Counted from the stretch's first letter, positions 53,295 to 62,319 are shown. The stretch is DNA of 64,000 nt from Bacteroidota bacterium (GCA_018266735.1 JAFDZT010000002.1:298439-362438), one strand, 5' to 3'. Notes: generated from the letters alone by a model not told the origin. Numbers and translations are program-made.

Positions 53295-53726
53295 TTCTTT
53301 CGTGCATTGTTGTCGGTAGGCGAACATCGACGAGATCTGCCGCCGAACGAACAGAGTATGAGCTAGTGCACCGAAGATGCCGAACGGCAGTGCATAGTCC
53401 ACGGAATCGGTAAGCTCCGTGCCGCCCTCCACCTCCTTGAATTCCCTTCGCTGGATCCATGTGCGAAACGGACCGCGCACCTGCTCATCGGTGAAGCGGA
53501 ACGGCGCAACATACTCGGTGATGCGAACCTTCCACGTCGACGTGAAGATGCCGAACTGCGTCACACGCAGCGTGATCTCGTTGCCAACGCCGGGGTTGCC
53601 GCTTGCGAGCACGCTCACCGACGTGTTGGGTGGCGTGATGCGAAGGAGGTTCGACGTGTCATCGTGAAAATGAAAGACACGGTCGATCGGAGCGTCAATG
53701 CGGACTGTTCGAGAGTAACTGTACAT
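53280..53726 (-). CDS. SRPBCC (START-like) ligand-binding protein
   Basis: 148 residues in the polyketide-cyclase/dehydrase SRPBCC fold: YSRTVRIDAPIDRVFHFHDD at the start, then alternating beta-strands (ITLRVTQFGIFTSTWKVRITEY) and a C-terminal helix. Proteins of this fold bind hydrophobic ligands; no catalytic role can be read. The ATG at 53726 is chosen because longer frames overlap the Nudix gene more deeply. It overlaps the Nudix gene by 32 nt and the convergent solute-binding gene by 15 nt. Confidence 0.78.
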   Translation of the reverse strand: MYSYSRTVRIDAPIDRVFHFHDDTSNLLRITPPNTSVSVLASGNPGVGNEITLRVTQFGIFTSTWKVRITEYVAPFRFTDEQVRGPFRTWIQRREFKEVEGGTELTDSVDYALPFGIFGALAHTLFVRRQISSMFAYRQQCTKELLEA

Positions 53727-54252
53727 GTTTGTGTGCCATGCGAAGCATGGATCCTTCCGTGGTGTAATCGGCGATCTTGGAGATTGGAACCCATGCAAGG
53801 TCGTGCGACTCGTCGCTCACAATGTGATCGGTGTGTGCTGCTCGTAGAACAAACCGCACATCGTAGTGAAAATGTTCCGGTTCGGTGCCGCGAGCCGGGA
53901 TCACGTGAATATCGACGTCGAAGATCTCCGTCGACATTGGTGCTACTTCGTCGACGCCGGACTCTTCCCGCGCCTCACGGATGGCCACCGCCAGCACATC
54001 GGGATCACCATCGGCATGTCCGCCCAGTTGCAGCCATTTGTCGAGCTTTCGATGATGCGTCAGCAGAACACGCGTCCCCGTGGGATCGACGATCCACGCC
54101 GAACCCGTGATATGTCCTTCCACCGTGGTCCGCTCAAAGCAGTTCGGCTCCCTCTCCACGAAGGCTACTAGCCGATCCACCATGTCGGCCTCTTCGGGAT
54201 ATCGCTCTCGATATCGACCCAACGCATACAACAACATCATACGTTCGTTCAT
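53695..54252 (-). CDS. Nudix hydrolase
   Basis: 185 residues. The Nudix box is GGHADGDPDVLAVAIREAREESG, which keeps the REAREESG catalytic helix. The Glu usually 6 residues after the first Gly is replaced by Asp/Pro, a mild departure. Substrate is unknown: the family hydrolyses nucleoside diphosphates linked to another moiety. It starts 31 nt from the divergent truA ATG, so promoters must overlap the coding ends. Downstream SRPBCC gene overlaps by 32 nt. Confidence 0.88.
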   Translation of the reverse strand: MNERMMLLYALGRYRERYPEEADMVDRLVAFVEREPNCFERTTVEGHITGSAWIVDPTGTRVLLTHHRKLDKWLQLGGHADGDPDVLAVAIREAREESGVDEVAPMSTEIFDVDIHVIPARGTEPEHFHYDVRFVLRAAHTDHIVSDESHDLAWVPISKIADYTTEGSMLRMAHKHVQLLSNSPH

Positions 54253-54272
54253 CGGTGAGGCTCCTCATTGCC

Positions 54273-54280
54273 TAATTTGC
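54273..54280 (+). promoter_or_regulatory. TAnnTT box 3 nt before truA
   Basis: TAATTTGC, ending 3 nt before the truA ATG at 54284. It is a weaker match than the boxes at purT and the Wzz-like gene, but it fits the TAnnTT core. Confidence 0.35.
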
Positions 54281-54283
54281 GAC

Positions 54284-55060
54284 ATGGCTCGCTTCAAAAT
54301 AACCCTCGAATACGAAGGCACACGCTATTCCGGATGGCAAGTGCAAAAGAACGCTCGGACCGTCCAGGGCGAATTGATCGGCGCATTTGCCGATGCACTG
54401 GGATCGCGTGACTTCGAGCTCATGGGCTCCGGGCGCACCGATGCCGGTGTTCACGCCCTCATGCAAGTGGCACATATCGAGGCGCGCACACAGCTCGCAC
54501 CGCATATTCTGCGTATGAAGGTGAACGACAAGCTGCCGGCTGATGTGAATGTGATCGACATCGTCAAGGTCGAACCCAAGTTCCATGCTCGCCATGATGC
54601 CACGTCACGCACGTATCTGTATCAGATCAGCCGCCGTCGCACCTCGTTCGGAAAACGCTATGTATGGTGGGTGAAGGACACGCTCAGTGCCGACGCAATG
54701 CGCGCTGCCTGTGCGGCCTTCGAGGGATTTCATGATTTCCGCTCGTTCACCAAGGACGACCCCGAAGAGAAGTCCACCACGGTGGAGATGCAGGAATGCT
54801 CGCTCCACGAGTTCGGCGATCTCATCGTGCTTCGCATCCAGGGCTCTCACTTCCTGTGGAAGATGGTCCGTCAGATGGTGGGCATCATCGTCGAGGCAGG
54901 ACGCGGGGCCATGTCGCCCGCTCAAATAACGCAGATGCTTCGCACGTCCACCACGATACCGGCCACGACCACAGCGCCGCCATCGGGTCTGTTCCTCGAA
55001 CACGTTCGATACAAGGGCGACGGGCCGGCACCACCAGTTCGACCAACTTTCAGGATGTGA
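54284..55060 (+). CDS. truA: TruA, tRNA pseudouridine(38-40) synthase
   Basis: 258 residues. It begins MARFKITLEYEGTRYSGWQVQ, with the catalytic Asp in GSGRTDAGVHALMQVAH and conserved HARHDATSRTYLY, the TruA family markers. It forms pseudouridine at positions 38-40 of the tRNA anticodon arm. The long open frame upstream to 54080 is antisense to Nudix and is not used. msrB follows after 2 nt. Confidence 0.95.
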   Translation: MARFKITLEYEGTRYSGWQVQKNARTVQGELIGAFADALGSRDFELMGSGRTDAGVHALMQVAHIEARTQLAPHILRMKVNDKLPADVNVIDIVKVEPKFHARHDATSRTYLYQISRRRTSFGKRYVWWVKDTLSADAMRAACAAFEGFHDFRSFTKDDPEEKSTTVEMQECSLHEFGDLIVLRIQGSHFLWKMVRQMVGIIVEAGRGAMSPAQITQMLRTSTTIPATTTAPPSGLFLEHVRYKGDGPAPPVRPTFRM

Positions 55061-55062
55061 CC

Positions 55063-55590
55063 ATGACATCACGATGGGTACTTCCCCTGCTCTTTGTTGC
55101 AGCAGTTGGGATGGCCTGCGGCGGGAACCCGCCGCAGAAGGCGGCAGGGCCGTCAAAGATCAAGATCTACGATCCACGAACAAAGGAGACCACGATGGTC
55201 GACAAAGTGATCAAATCAGAAGAAGAATGGAAGAAGGAACTCACGCCCGAAGAGTATCGCATTGCGCGCCAAGCAGGCACGGAACGCGCCTTCGCCAATG
55301 CCTATTGGGACAATCACGACAAAGGCATGTACTACTGCAAGTGCTGTGGCACAGCATTGTTCGCATCGGACACGAAGTTCGACAGCGGAACGGGATGGCC
55401 GTCGTTCTTTGATGCCGTCTCCAAGGACAATGTGAAGCTCGTCTCGGACCACTCGCTCATGATGGAGCGCATCGAGGTGCGCTGCGCCAAATGCGATGCT
55501 CACCTTGGACATTTGTTCGACGATGGACCGAAGCCGACCGGACAGCGGTACTGCATGAACAGTGCGTCGATGCAGTTCAAGAAACAGTGA
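55063..55590 (+). CDS. msrB: Peptide-methionine (R)-S-oxide reductase, predicted lipoprotein
   Basis: 175 residues. An N-terminal lipoprotein-type signal (LLFVAAVGMAC, Cys19) precedes the MsrB domain. Zinc ligands are Cys92/Cys95 (YCKCCG) and Cys141/Cys144 (CAKC). The catalytic Cys164 is in RYCMNSASM, and the FDSGTGWPSF block is intact. It reduces methionine-R-sulfoxide in proteins. The leader suggests it works in the periplasm or outer membrane, unlike cytosolic MsrB. It is followed by a strong terminator. Confidence 0.92.
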   Translation: MTSRWVLPLLFVAAVGMACGGNPPQKAAGPSKIKIYDPRTKETTMVDKVIKSEEEWKKELTPEEYRIARQAGTERAFANAYWDNHDKGMYYCKCCGTALFASDTKFDSGTGWPSFFDAVSKDNVKLVSDHSLMMERIEVRCAKCDAHLGHLFDDGPKPTGQRYCMNSASMQFKKQ

Positions 55591-55607
55591 TCGACCCCAC
55601 AACACAC

Positions 55608-55643
55608 AAAAGCCCGTCAACGCGAACGTTGACGGGCTTTTTT
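55608..55643. terminator. Bidirectional terminator between msrB and the efflux operon
   Basis: Perfect 12-bp arms AGCCCGTCAACG and CGTTGACGGGCT (55611-55638) with a CGAA tetraloop. Six Ts follow on plus (55638-55643), and AAAA before the 5' arm gives TTTT on minus. CACACAA/TTGTGTG flanks extend the symmetry further. It ends both msrB and the RND gene. Confidence 0.92.
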
Positions 55644-55661
55644 CTTGTGTGCATTGGTGCA

Positions 55662-58600
55662 TCAATGCGATGATGTCATGAGTCCTTCGCGCAATTGTCG
55701 ACGGTGCTTGCGTCGGCTGATCCGCAGTTGTACCCGATACAGGATCAGATACATACACGGTACCACCACCAACGTCAAGAACGTGGCAAAGCTGAGTCCG
55801 AAGATGATCGAGTAGGCCAGCGGTCCCCAGAAGGCAACGCTATCGCTTCCAAAGTGGATGTGCGGATTGCGCAGGTTCAACATCTCGAAGAAGTCGATGT
55901 TGAAGCCAACGGCCAAGGGGATCAAGCCGAGGATCGTTGCACCGGCCGTCAGGATCACCGGGTTGAAGCGGATGGCTCCCCCTTCGATGATGGCCCGACG
56001 GGTCTTCCAGCCTTGCTTCTTGAGCACGTCCGTGAAGTCCACCAGCACGATACCGTTTCGTACCACGATACCACCGAGGGCAATGATACCGACCCCCGTG
56101 ATAGCGATGGAGAACGTCAATCGGAAGAGCATGAAGCCAAGGAGCACGCCGATCACAGAGAACAACACGGTCGACATGATCAGCAACGGCTTGGCAACCG
56201 AGTTGAACTGAGTCACCATGATGAAGAAGATCAACATGGCAGCAATACCGAAGGCTAGGCCAAGGAAGTCCGAGGTCTCCTTCTGATCTTCCTGTGCACC
56301 GGTCTGCTTGATCTCATAGCCTTCAGGCAGGTCCATGCGATCGAGCGCCTTCTTGATCGAAGCATTGATCTGGTTCGCATTGAAGCCTTGGAGCACGTTG
56401 GACGAGAGCGTCACCACACGTTTGTTGTTCTTGCGGTTGATACCGGCGAATGTGGAGTGGTACTCGACCTTTGCTACCGACGAGATCGGCACTTGACGGA
56501 AGTTGCCACTGCTCATTTCGCGGAACGTCAGCGGAATGTCGAGCAAGGCATCGACGTTCTTCCGCATATCCTCCTTCACGCGCAATTGGACCTTGTACTC
56601 ATCTTCACCTTCACGGTACTTGGTGGCCTCGGCTCCGTAGAGCTCGTTGCGCAATGCCATACCGATCTGGGCCGACGAGATACCTTCGCGGTTCGCCTTC
56701 TCGCGATCGACCTTCACGAGGATCTCCGGCTTACTGCGCTCAAGATCGCTCTTGAGCTTTTCGATCCCGGGGATGCGCAAACTGTCGACGAGCAACAGCT
56801 TCACGCGTGAGGAGATCGCAACGAGCGAGTCGAAGTCGTCTCCGCTCAACTCGATGTTGATCTCTTTCCCGGTCGGTGGACCATTGCTCTCCTTGTTCAC
56901 CACGATCTCGGCTCCGGGAATGTCCTTCAACGCTTCGCGGAACTTGGTGAGATACGTGCTGGTGAGCGCACCATGACGGTACTGGAATTCCACAAAGGCA
57001 ACGGTCACCTTACCCTTATGCGGCGTCACGGTACGATCCGGTTGTTGCGGATCTCCCGCTCCGATACCCACGTTGGAGATCACGGACTTCACAAGCGGAT
57101 TGTTCTCTCCGAGCACGTTGGACACGCGCTTCTCCACAATGCGGAGCAACGAGTCTGTTTCCACTGCATCGGTTCCGATCGGCGTCTGCACATAGATGTA
57201 GGCGTAGTTCGGCTCGGCCGATGGGAAGAAGACCACTTCTGGTGCGAAGACCGACATCAGTCCGAAGGTCGTGAAGAGCAAGACGACGATGCCCGTTACC
57301 ACATAGATGGGTCGACGTCCATACAACACATAGCGTAGCGTTGCACGATACTTCTCCATCACCCACGGAAGCCCGCGTTCCTGGAACGGGATGATGAGCT
57401 TTGGTGTGATGAAGTAGTGATTGAGTAACCAGAAGGCGATCGTGAACACGGTGAGCGATGCGACCCAGATCATGCTCGTGGCAATGCCAAGAAGAACGAT
57501 CAGAGCACCCATGATCAGACGCGTGATCAGACGACGCATCGTGATACCACGGACCGGCTTGTCCATGAAGTCGACGGCGAACACCGGATTCATGATATAC
57601 GCAACGATGAGCGATGCCGTGAGCGTGATGATCAGCACGGCCGGTAGGTAGCGCATGAACTCGCCCACCAGACCCGGCCAGAACAGCAGCGGGAAGAATG
57701 GCGCCAGCGTTGTGAGCGTTCCTGCCACCACCGGTGCGAACACTTCTGCGGCCGCGTACTTGGCCGCCGTCTTCACATCGATCTTCTCCTTGACGTGCAG
57801 TCGGTGCGTGTTCTCGATCACCACAATGGCATCGTCAACGATGATACCGAGTGCAAGGAGGAAGGCGAACGTCACCACGATGTTGAAGGTGAATCCAAGT
57901 CCGGGCATCACGATGAAGGCCAGGAAGGAGGAAAGAGGCGTGGCCAGTCCGATGAAGAGCGCATTCTGCACTCCCATGAAGAACATGAGCACGGCCGTCA
58001 CCAGCAAGAATCCGATGATGATGGAGTTGATAAGGTCTGCAAGGTTGATCCGCGTTGCCTGCGACTGATCGTTCGTGATCACCACATCGATGTTCGGCGG
58101 CAGCTTCTTGGCCTTGTATTCCTTGATGATGTCCTGGATCTGATCGGAGGCATTGATGAGGTTCTCTCCAGCCTTCTTCAGCACCGACAACGTCACAACG
58201 CTCTTCCCGTTCAGACGGGCAAAGCTCTGTTGTTCTTCGTTCGTGTACATAACGTTGGCAACGTCGCGCACGTAGACGGTGTTGCCGCGACCCGACTTCA
58301 CAACAATGCGATTGATCTGCTCGGGATCGGTGAACTCACCGCTCACTTGCAGGTTCCAACGCACGCCGCCGGAGACCACGTCACCACCAGAGATGTTCAC
58401 GTTCTCCGAGCCGATGGCACGGGACACATCATCGAAGGAAAGTCCAAGGGCTTGAAGGCGGTAGGGATCCACGTCCACGCGGACTTCCTTGGTCAGTGCG
58501 CCAATGATATCGACCCGACGGATCTCCTTCAATCCTTCGATCTTGTCCTGCAGATCTTCGCCGTACTTCTTGAGGACGTCGAGACCGACATTCCCGGCGA

Positions 58601-59048
58601 TGTTGATGGCCATGATCGGGAACTCCGAGAAGTCCACTTCCTGGACCTCCGGCTCCTTCGTCAGGTTGTTTGGAAGCTCGGCGCGAGCCTTGTCGACGGC
58701 ATCGGTCACCCGTTGCTTCGCCAAGGCCGGCTTGACCTTCGTGGTGAACTCCACCGTGATGATGGAGGCATTTTGAATGGACTTCGAGATGACGCGCTTC
58801 ACATCGGAAACGCTCTTCACTTGCTTTTCGATCTTTCGCGTGATCAGGTTCTCGACGTCGGTTGGCGACGTACCGGCATTGATCGTCACGATCGAGATCG
58901 TAGGGACGACGATGTCCGGGAACTGCTCCTTCGGCAATCGCACATAGGAGACGATACCGATGATCGAGACGATCAGCGTGAGCACGTAGACCGTGACCTT
59001 GTTGTCGACGGCCCACGCAGTGATGGGAAATGATTTGTGGTGTTGCAT
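55662..59048 (-). CDS. RND efflux pump permease (AcrB/HAE1-like)
   Basis: 1128 residues, longer than AcrB (1049). The proton-relay acids are in TM4 (LGIIVDDAIVVIEN), as in AcrB D407/D408. The Lys of AcrB TM10 (K940) corresponds to Arg here (VVRNGIVLVDF). Between TM6 and TM7 an extra stretch of about 45 hydrophobic residues (IMGALIVLLGIATSMIW, then SLTVFTIAFWLLNHYF) could form two added helices. It exports drugs, lipids or metabolites across the envelope with the MFP encoded 9 nt upstream and TolC encoded first in the operon. Confidence 0.9.
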   Translation of the reverse strand: MQHHKSFPITAWAVDNKVTVYVLTLIVSIIGIVSYVRLPKEQFPDIVVPTISIVTINAGTSPTDVENLITRKIEKQVKSVSDVKRVISKSIQNASIITVEFTTKVKPALAKQRVTDAVDKARAELPNNLTKEPEVQEVDFSEFPIMAINIAGNVGLDVLKKYGEDLQDKIEGLKEIRRVDIIGALTKEVRVDVDPYRLQALGLSFDDVSRAIGSENVNISGGDVVSGGVRWNLQVSGEFTDPEQINRIVVKSGRGNTVYVRDVANVMYTNEEQQSFARLNGKSVVTLSVLKKAGENLINASDQIQDIIKEYKAKKLPPNIDVVITNDQSQATRINLADLINSIIIGFLLVTAVLMFFMGVQNALFIGLATPLSSFLAFIVMPGLGFTFNIVVTFAFLLALGIIVDDAIVVIENTHRLHVKEKIDVKTAAKYAAAEVFAPVVAGTLTTLAPFFPLLFWPGLVGEFMRYLPAVLIITLTASLIVAYIMNPVFAVDFMDKPVRGITMRRLITRLIMGALIVLLGIATSMIWVASLTVFTIAFWLLNHYFITPKLIIPFQERGLPWVMEKYRATLRYVLYGRRPIYVVTGIVVLLFTTFGLMSVFAPEVVFFPSAEPNYAYIYVQTPIGTDAVETDSLLRIVEKRVSNVLGENNPLVKSVISNVGIGAGDPQQPDRTVTPHKGKVTVAFVEFQYRHGALTSTYLTKFREALKDIPGAEIVVNKESNGPPTGKEINIELSGDDFDSLVAISSRVKLLLVDSLRIPGIEKLKSDLERSKPEILVKVDREKANREGISSAQIGMALRNELYGAEATKYREGEDEYKVQLRVKEDMRKNVDALLDIPLTFREMSSGNFRQVPISSVAKVEYHSTFAGINRKNNKRVVTLSSNVLQGFNANQINASIKKALDRMDLPEGYEIKQTGAQEDQKETSDFLGLAFGIAAMLIFFIMVTQFNSVAKPLLIMSTVLFSVIGVLLGFMLFRLTFSIAITGVGIIALGGIVVRNGIVLVDFTDVLKKQGWKTRRAIIEGGAIRFNPVILTAGATILGLIPLAVGFNIDFFEMLNLRNPHIHFGSDSVAFWGPLAYSIIFGLSFATFLTLVVVPCMYLILYRVQLRISRRKHRRQLREGLMTSSH

Positions 59049-59057
59049 GGCTGTTCC

Positions 59058-60170
59058 TTATTGGATCACTCGTACGTGTTGACCAGCAGCCACATCGAGC
59101 ATGCCCTTCACAATGACGTTCTCGCCCACCTGCAGGCCGCTCACCACTTCAACAAGCGAGCCGGAGATCTGGCCCACTTTGATGTCGCGACGGACAACAT
59201 GACCCTTTACATCAACGGTATAGCAGTAGGTAGCATCATTCTCGCGCAGAACGGCCGTGAGTGGCAACGTGATCGCCTTCGGAATGGTCACGTCGTTGAT
59301 CAGCACGTTGCACGTCATGTTCGGACGGATCGAGGCCAGGGTCGATCGGATCGGGATCTCGACACGGATCGTACGGTTCACCACGTTCACGTTCTTCGAG
59401 ACAATGCCCACCGTGGCCTTCAACGTGTCGCCCGACTCTCCAAAGATGATCGTTGCGCGATCGCCAACATTGACGCTGTTGATGTAGGATTCGGCCAGGT
59501 CTGCGATCACCCGCATGTCCGATGTGTTCACGACCGTGAGGATCGGCATACCGGGTGCGATGTTCTCGCCAAGCTTCGGAACGAGGTTGTCGATGTACCC
59601 GGACGTTGGCGCATAGATGCGCGAGAGTTCAAGTTGCTCCATCAGGGAGGAAAGGCGGCGCTCCAGCGATTCCTTCTGATTCTTGGCAGAGAGGAACTGT
59701 ACTTCGCTTCCGGCCTTTTGCTCATAGATGCGCTGTTGCTTCTCGTACAACGTGGTCGCGAAGTCGAGTTGTGTCTTCACTTCGTCGATCCCGCGCTTCG
59801 TGATCTCGGCATCGAGTTCGACAAGGAGCTGACCCTTCTTCACCATCTGTCCATTCGAGACCGTGAGCTTGGCAATGGTACCGGCCATCTTTGCCGTGAC
59901 CATCACGCTGCTGCGGGAGTCGACAGACCCCTTGACGTCGATGACGTGCTCGAAGTCGCGCTGCGACGTTGTGATCGTCGACACGGGTATACCTTCGTTG
60001 GTCCCTGCCGCCTTGCCAAGATCCCGTTCTAGCACGGAGATCTTCTCGTCGATGGCCGTGCGCTCCTTCTTGAGTTGTTCAAGGAGCTTGTCTTTCGGAA
60101 GGTCGCCTTCCTTGGAGCACGACATCAGCGTGAGTGCTGCGGCAATGCCCGTGAGTAGTATGATTCGCAT
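59058..60170 (-). CDS. RND periplasmic adaptor (membrane fusion protein), lipoprotein
   Basis: 370 residues. The lipobox ends LTLMSC (Cys18). A short coiled-coil begins the mature part (KDKLLEQLKKERTAIDEKIS), then the two lipoyl halves (VMVTAKMAGTIAKLTVSNGQMV and IYAPTSGYIDNLVPKLGE) flank an alpha-hairpin (TQLDFATTLYEKQQRIYE). It joins the RND permease to TolC. The ATG at 60170 is chosen because the frame upstream to 60221 would overlap tetR and disrupts the signal peptide. It starts 47 nt after the tetR stop. Confidence 0.9.
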   Translation of the reverse strand: MRIILLTGIAAALTLMSCSKEGDLPKDKLLEQLKKERTAIDEKISVLERDLGKAAGTNEGIPVSTITTSQRDFEHVIDVKGSVDSRSSVMVTAKMAGTIAKLTVSNGQMVKKGQLLVELDAEITKRGIDEVKTQLDFATTLYEKQQRIYEQKAGSEVQFLSAKNQKESLERRLSSLMEQLELSRIYAPTSGYIDNLVPKLGENIAPGMPILTVVNTSDMRVIADLAESYINSVNVGDRATIIFGESGDTLKATVGIVSKNVNVVNRTIRVEIPIRSTLASIRPNMTCNVLINDVTIPKAITLPLTAVLRENDATYCYTVDVKGHVVRRDIKVGQISGSLVEVVSGLQVGENVIVKGMLDVAAGQHVRVIQ

Positions 60171-60217
60171 GGGGATGTGTACCCTTGTAGTTGTTAGTGA
60201 GTTCGCGTTGTTCGTGT

Positions 60218-60868
60218 TCATTGTGCTTGTTGACGTCTGAGCCCCTTGATCAGAAGTGTTGCAACGTCATGAATGATCTTCTCATCGGATGGACGTTTGA
60301 GCGTCACGGGGATCATGTTGTTCTTGAGAACGACCATCGTTCCCTTCATGGCCACCGTCAACTGCATGACGACGTAGTGGATGGGATGATCGAGCTGGAA
60401 GACCTTCGTGTCGACGCCCTCTTGCAACACCTGCGAGAGCAAGGCCATCAGTCGCTCGTTCTGTTCCTGGAACTGCGTGATCGTGGCCGTGCTCGGCTGA
60501 TTCATCAGACACTCCGGTTTGAAGTGCAACTGCGTCATGAGCTGATAGAAGAATTGATTGTCTTGCGAGAATCGATAGAAGGCCGTCGTACAATGCAAGA
60601 GTTTCTTATCGGACGGTTCCTTTCTTTTCACGGTCTGTTCGATCATCTCCAGCAATTCCTCGAAGTCGTCACCGATAAGGGCCATCAGGAGTTCCTCTCT
60701 GTTCTTGAAGTACAGATAGAGGGTTCCCTTTGCGAGCTCGGCGGCTTGCGCGATCCGGTCCATCGAGGTCTGCTCGAAGCCATGCTTGAGGAAGACGGCA
60801 CGGGCCGACGTCAGGATGTCCTGGCGTCGCTGCTCGCGTTCTTTCTCTCTGCGTTCGCGGACTCCCAT
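60218..60868 (-). CDS. TetR family transcriptional regulator of the efflux operon
   Basis: 216 residues. The N-terminal helix-turn-helix MDRIAQAAELAKGTLYLYFKNREELL is typical TetR; the C-terminal 150 residues form the ligand-binding dimer domain. It is the second gene of the tolC-tetR-MFP-RND unit, starting 1 nt after the tolC stop, so it would be co-transcribed with and autoregulate the pump. The probable operators are the palindromic sites at 62269-62319 before tolC. The inducer is unknown. Confidence 0.9.
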   Translation of the reverse strand: MGVRERREKEREQRRQDILTSARAVFLKHGFEQTSMDRIAQAAELAKGTLYLYFKNREELLMALIGDDFEELLEMIEQTVKRKEPSDKKLLHCTTAFYRFSQDNQFFYQLMTQLHFKPECLMNQPSTATITQFQEQNERLMALLSQVLQEGVDTKVFQLDHPIHYVVMQLTVAMKGTMVVLKNNMIPVTLKRPSDEKIIHDVATLLIKGLRRQQAQ

Positions 60869-60869
60869 C

Positions 60870-62216
60870 TTACTTCACCTGCAAGAAATACTTGGGATCG
60901 AATCCGGCGATGAGCTTCTCGTAGTCGGCGCGCGCTGCATAGTAGTCGTGAATGGACTGTACGCGATTCACCTTTGCGCGAGCAAAGGCGAGTTCCGCAT
61001 CGTTGATCTCGAGAAGATTGCCCGTTCCCTCGCGGTAGCGAATGAGAGCGATATCATATCCGCGCGACGCTTGCTGGACCGTCGACGTCTGTGCTTCGAT
61101 GCGCTGCACGGCCGAACGAAGGTTGTTCATCACCGTGAGCATCTGCAGCTTGACGTAGTCCTTCAGTTGCGCGTACTGAGTGCGTGCGCTTTCGTAGTCG
61201 GCCTTGGACTGCTCGACCTTTGCATTTGTCTTGAGTCCGTTGAAGATGTTCCATGAAAGCGACAGACCGACGTTCGATGTTGTGGCGGAGAGGAAGTTCT
61301 TGAAGGAGTCGCTTTGACCAATGTTGTTATAGTTCCCAAAGGCCGAGAGCGTTGGATAGTAATCCGAGCGATAGACCTTGGTGAACTCGTCCTGCACTTC
61401 GACGGCCAATTGGGCGGCCTTGAGTTCGAAGTTGTTCTTGAAGGCCAGCGACAGTGCTTCCGATTCATCCGGAATGGCCTGAATGGCCTCGATGAAACTG
61501 CCCGACACACCAATGGAATCCAGTGCATCTGCACCGATCTGCGTTTGGAGTGCATTCAATGCGTTGTTGAACTGTGCATGCGATTCCGTGACCGTTGGCT
61601 TGATATTGTCGACGAGCACCTGCGCACGGATGTAGTCATACTCCGCCACAAGACCTTCGTCGAACAATGCTTTGATGTTCTTCAGGTTGTTCTCGCCGTT
61701 GCGGAGCGTGCTCACCGAGATCGTGTCGTAGGCTTGAGCGAGCATAGCTCGGTAGAAGCTCTTCTTGGTCTCTGCAATGGTGGTGGCAACAACACTGTTA
61801 TAGCGTTGTTGTGCTGCACGATAGTAGATCTGCGATGCACCGATACCGGTGAAGACGGCGGAATTGAAGAGGATCTGCGTCAGACCGAGTCCGGCCGAGT
61901 ACTGATTGTCGAGACCGATCCGGAACGGTACCACGCCGGCGGCGGGGTCGGAGGGATTCGGGAAGAAGATCACCGGCAATTGGATGTTGCGCGTGTATTG
62001 TGCGGAGAGGTTCAGCGATGGCAGTGCATTGCCCAACGCCTCACTCACCTGCGCATCGGCCTTATCGATGCCGTACCGTGCGATCTGTACGTTCTTGTTC
62101 TTCTGAAGTGCGATGTCGATCGCCTCGTCGAGCGTGAGGATATGCGGCGCAGCCTGCAACCCCATCATGCCCATCACAAGGAGTAATAGCGACAACGCAA
62201 GAGTGCGTTTGGCCAT
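60870..62216 (-). CDS. TolC-family outer-membrane efflux channel
   Basis: 448 residues. It has a signal peptide (to about residue 22, GLQAAPH) and two OEP repeats with the long helices of TolC proteins (IDIALQKNKNVQIARYGI, YEKLIAGFDPKYFLQVK at the end). It forms the outer-membrane exit duct for the RND pump. It is the first gene of the operon. The promoter lies at 62282-62313 (minus) and the leader is about 60 nt. The frame is open only to this ATG. Confidence 0.92.
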   Translation of the reverse strand: MAKRTLALSLLLLVMGMMGLQAAPHILTLDEAIDIALQKNKNVQIARYGIDKADAQVSEALGNALPSLNLSAQYTRNIQLPVIFFPNPSDPAAGVVPFRIGLDNQYSAGLGLTQILFNSAVFTGIGASQIYYRAAQQRYNSVVATTIAETKKSFYRAMLAQAYDTISVSTLRNGENNLKNIKALFDEGLVAEYDYIRAQVLVDNIKPTVTESHAQFNNALNALQTQIGADALDSIGVSGSFIEAIQAIPDESEALSLAFKNNFELKAAQLAVEVQDEFTKVYRSDYYPTLSAFGNYNNIGQSDSFKNFLSATTSNVGLSLSWNIFNGLKTNAKVEQSKADYESARTQYAQLKDYVKLQMLTVMNNLRSAVQRIEAQTSTVQQASRGYDIALIRYREGTGNLLEINDAELAFARAKVNRVQSIHDYYAARADYEKLIAGFDPKYFLQVK

Positions 62217-62268
62217 GGATTCGGTCCTTCAAGTTGTAATTGATCTTGTTCTTCGGTTCGGAAGCGCC

Positions 62269-62319
62269 TGACTAACGGTCACAAATATGACCAATGGTCA
62301 TTTACTATGCAAATGGTCA
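62269..62319. promoter_or_regulatory. Three related operator-like sites at a 19 bp period (TetR-binding candidate)
   Basis: Site 1 TGACTAACGGTCA (62269-62281), site 2 TGACCAATGGTCA (62288-62300, arms TGACC/GGTCA are perfect complements), and site 3 ATGCAAATGGTCA (62307-62319, right half intact, 9 of 13 matching site 2). Centres are 62275, 62294 and 62313. Site 2 overlaps the -7 box, site 3 the -33 element and site 1 the start-site region. It fits repression by the operon's own TetR. Confidence 0.75.
62282..62313 (-). promoter_or_regulatory. Promoter of the tolC-tetR-MFP-RND operon
   Basis: Minus strand TTTG (62310-62313), a 20-nt spacer, then CATATTTG (62282-62289). This matches TTTG/TAnnTTTG with one mismatch. 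The tolC ATG is about 66 nt downstream. It is the best two-element promoter in the window. Confidence 0.7.

Noticed and set aside
57795-59033. Long open frame on the plus strand (412 codons) opposite the RND permease
   Set aside because: Antisense shadow of a well-supported AcrB-like gene in a GC-rich region; composition is His/Arg/Asp-rich with no motif.
59037-60032. 331-codon plus-strand frame opposite the membrane fusion protein
   Set aside because: Antisense to the clear MFP gene; no signal, motif or start support.
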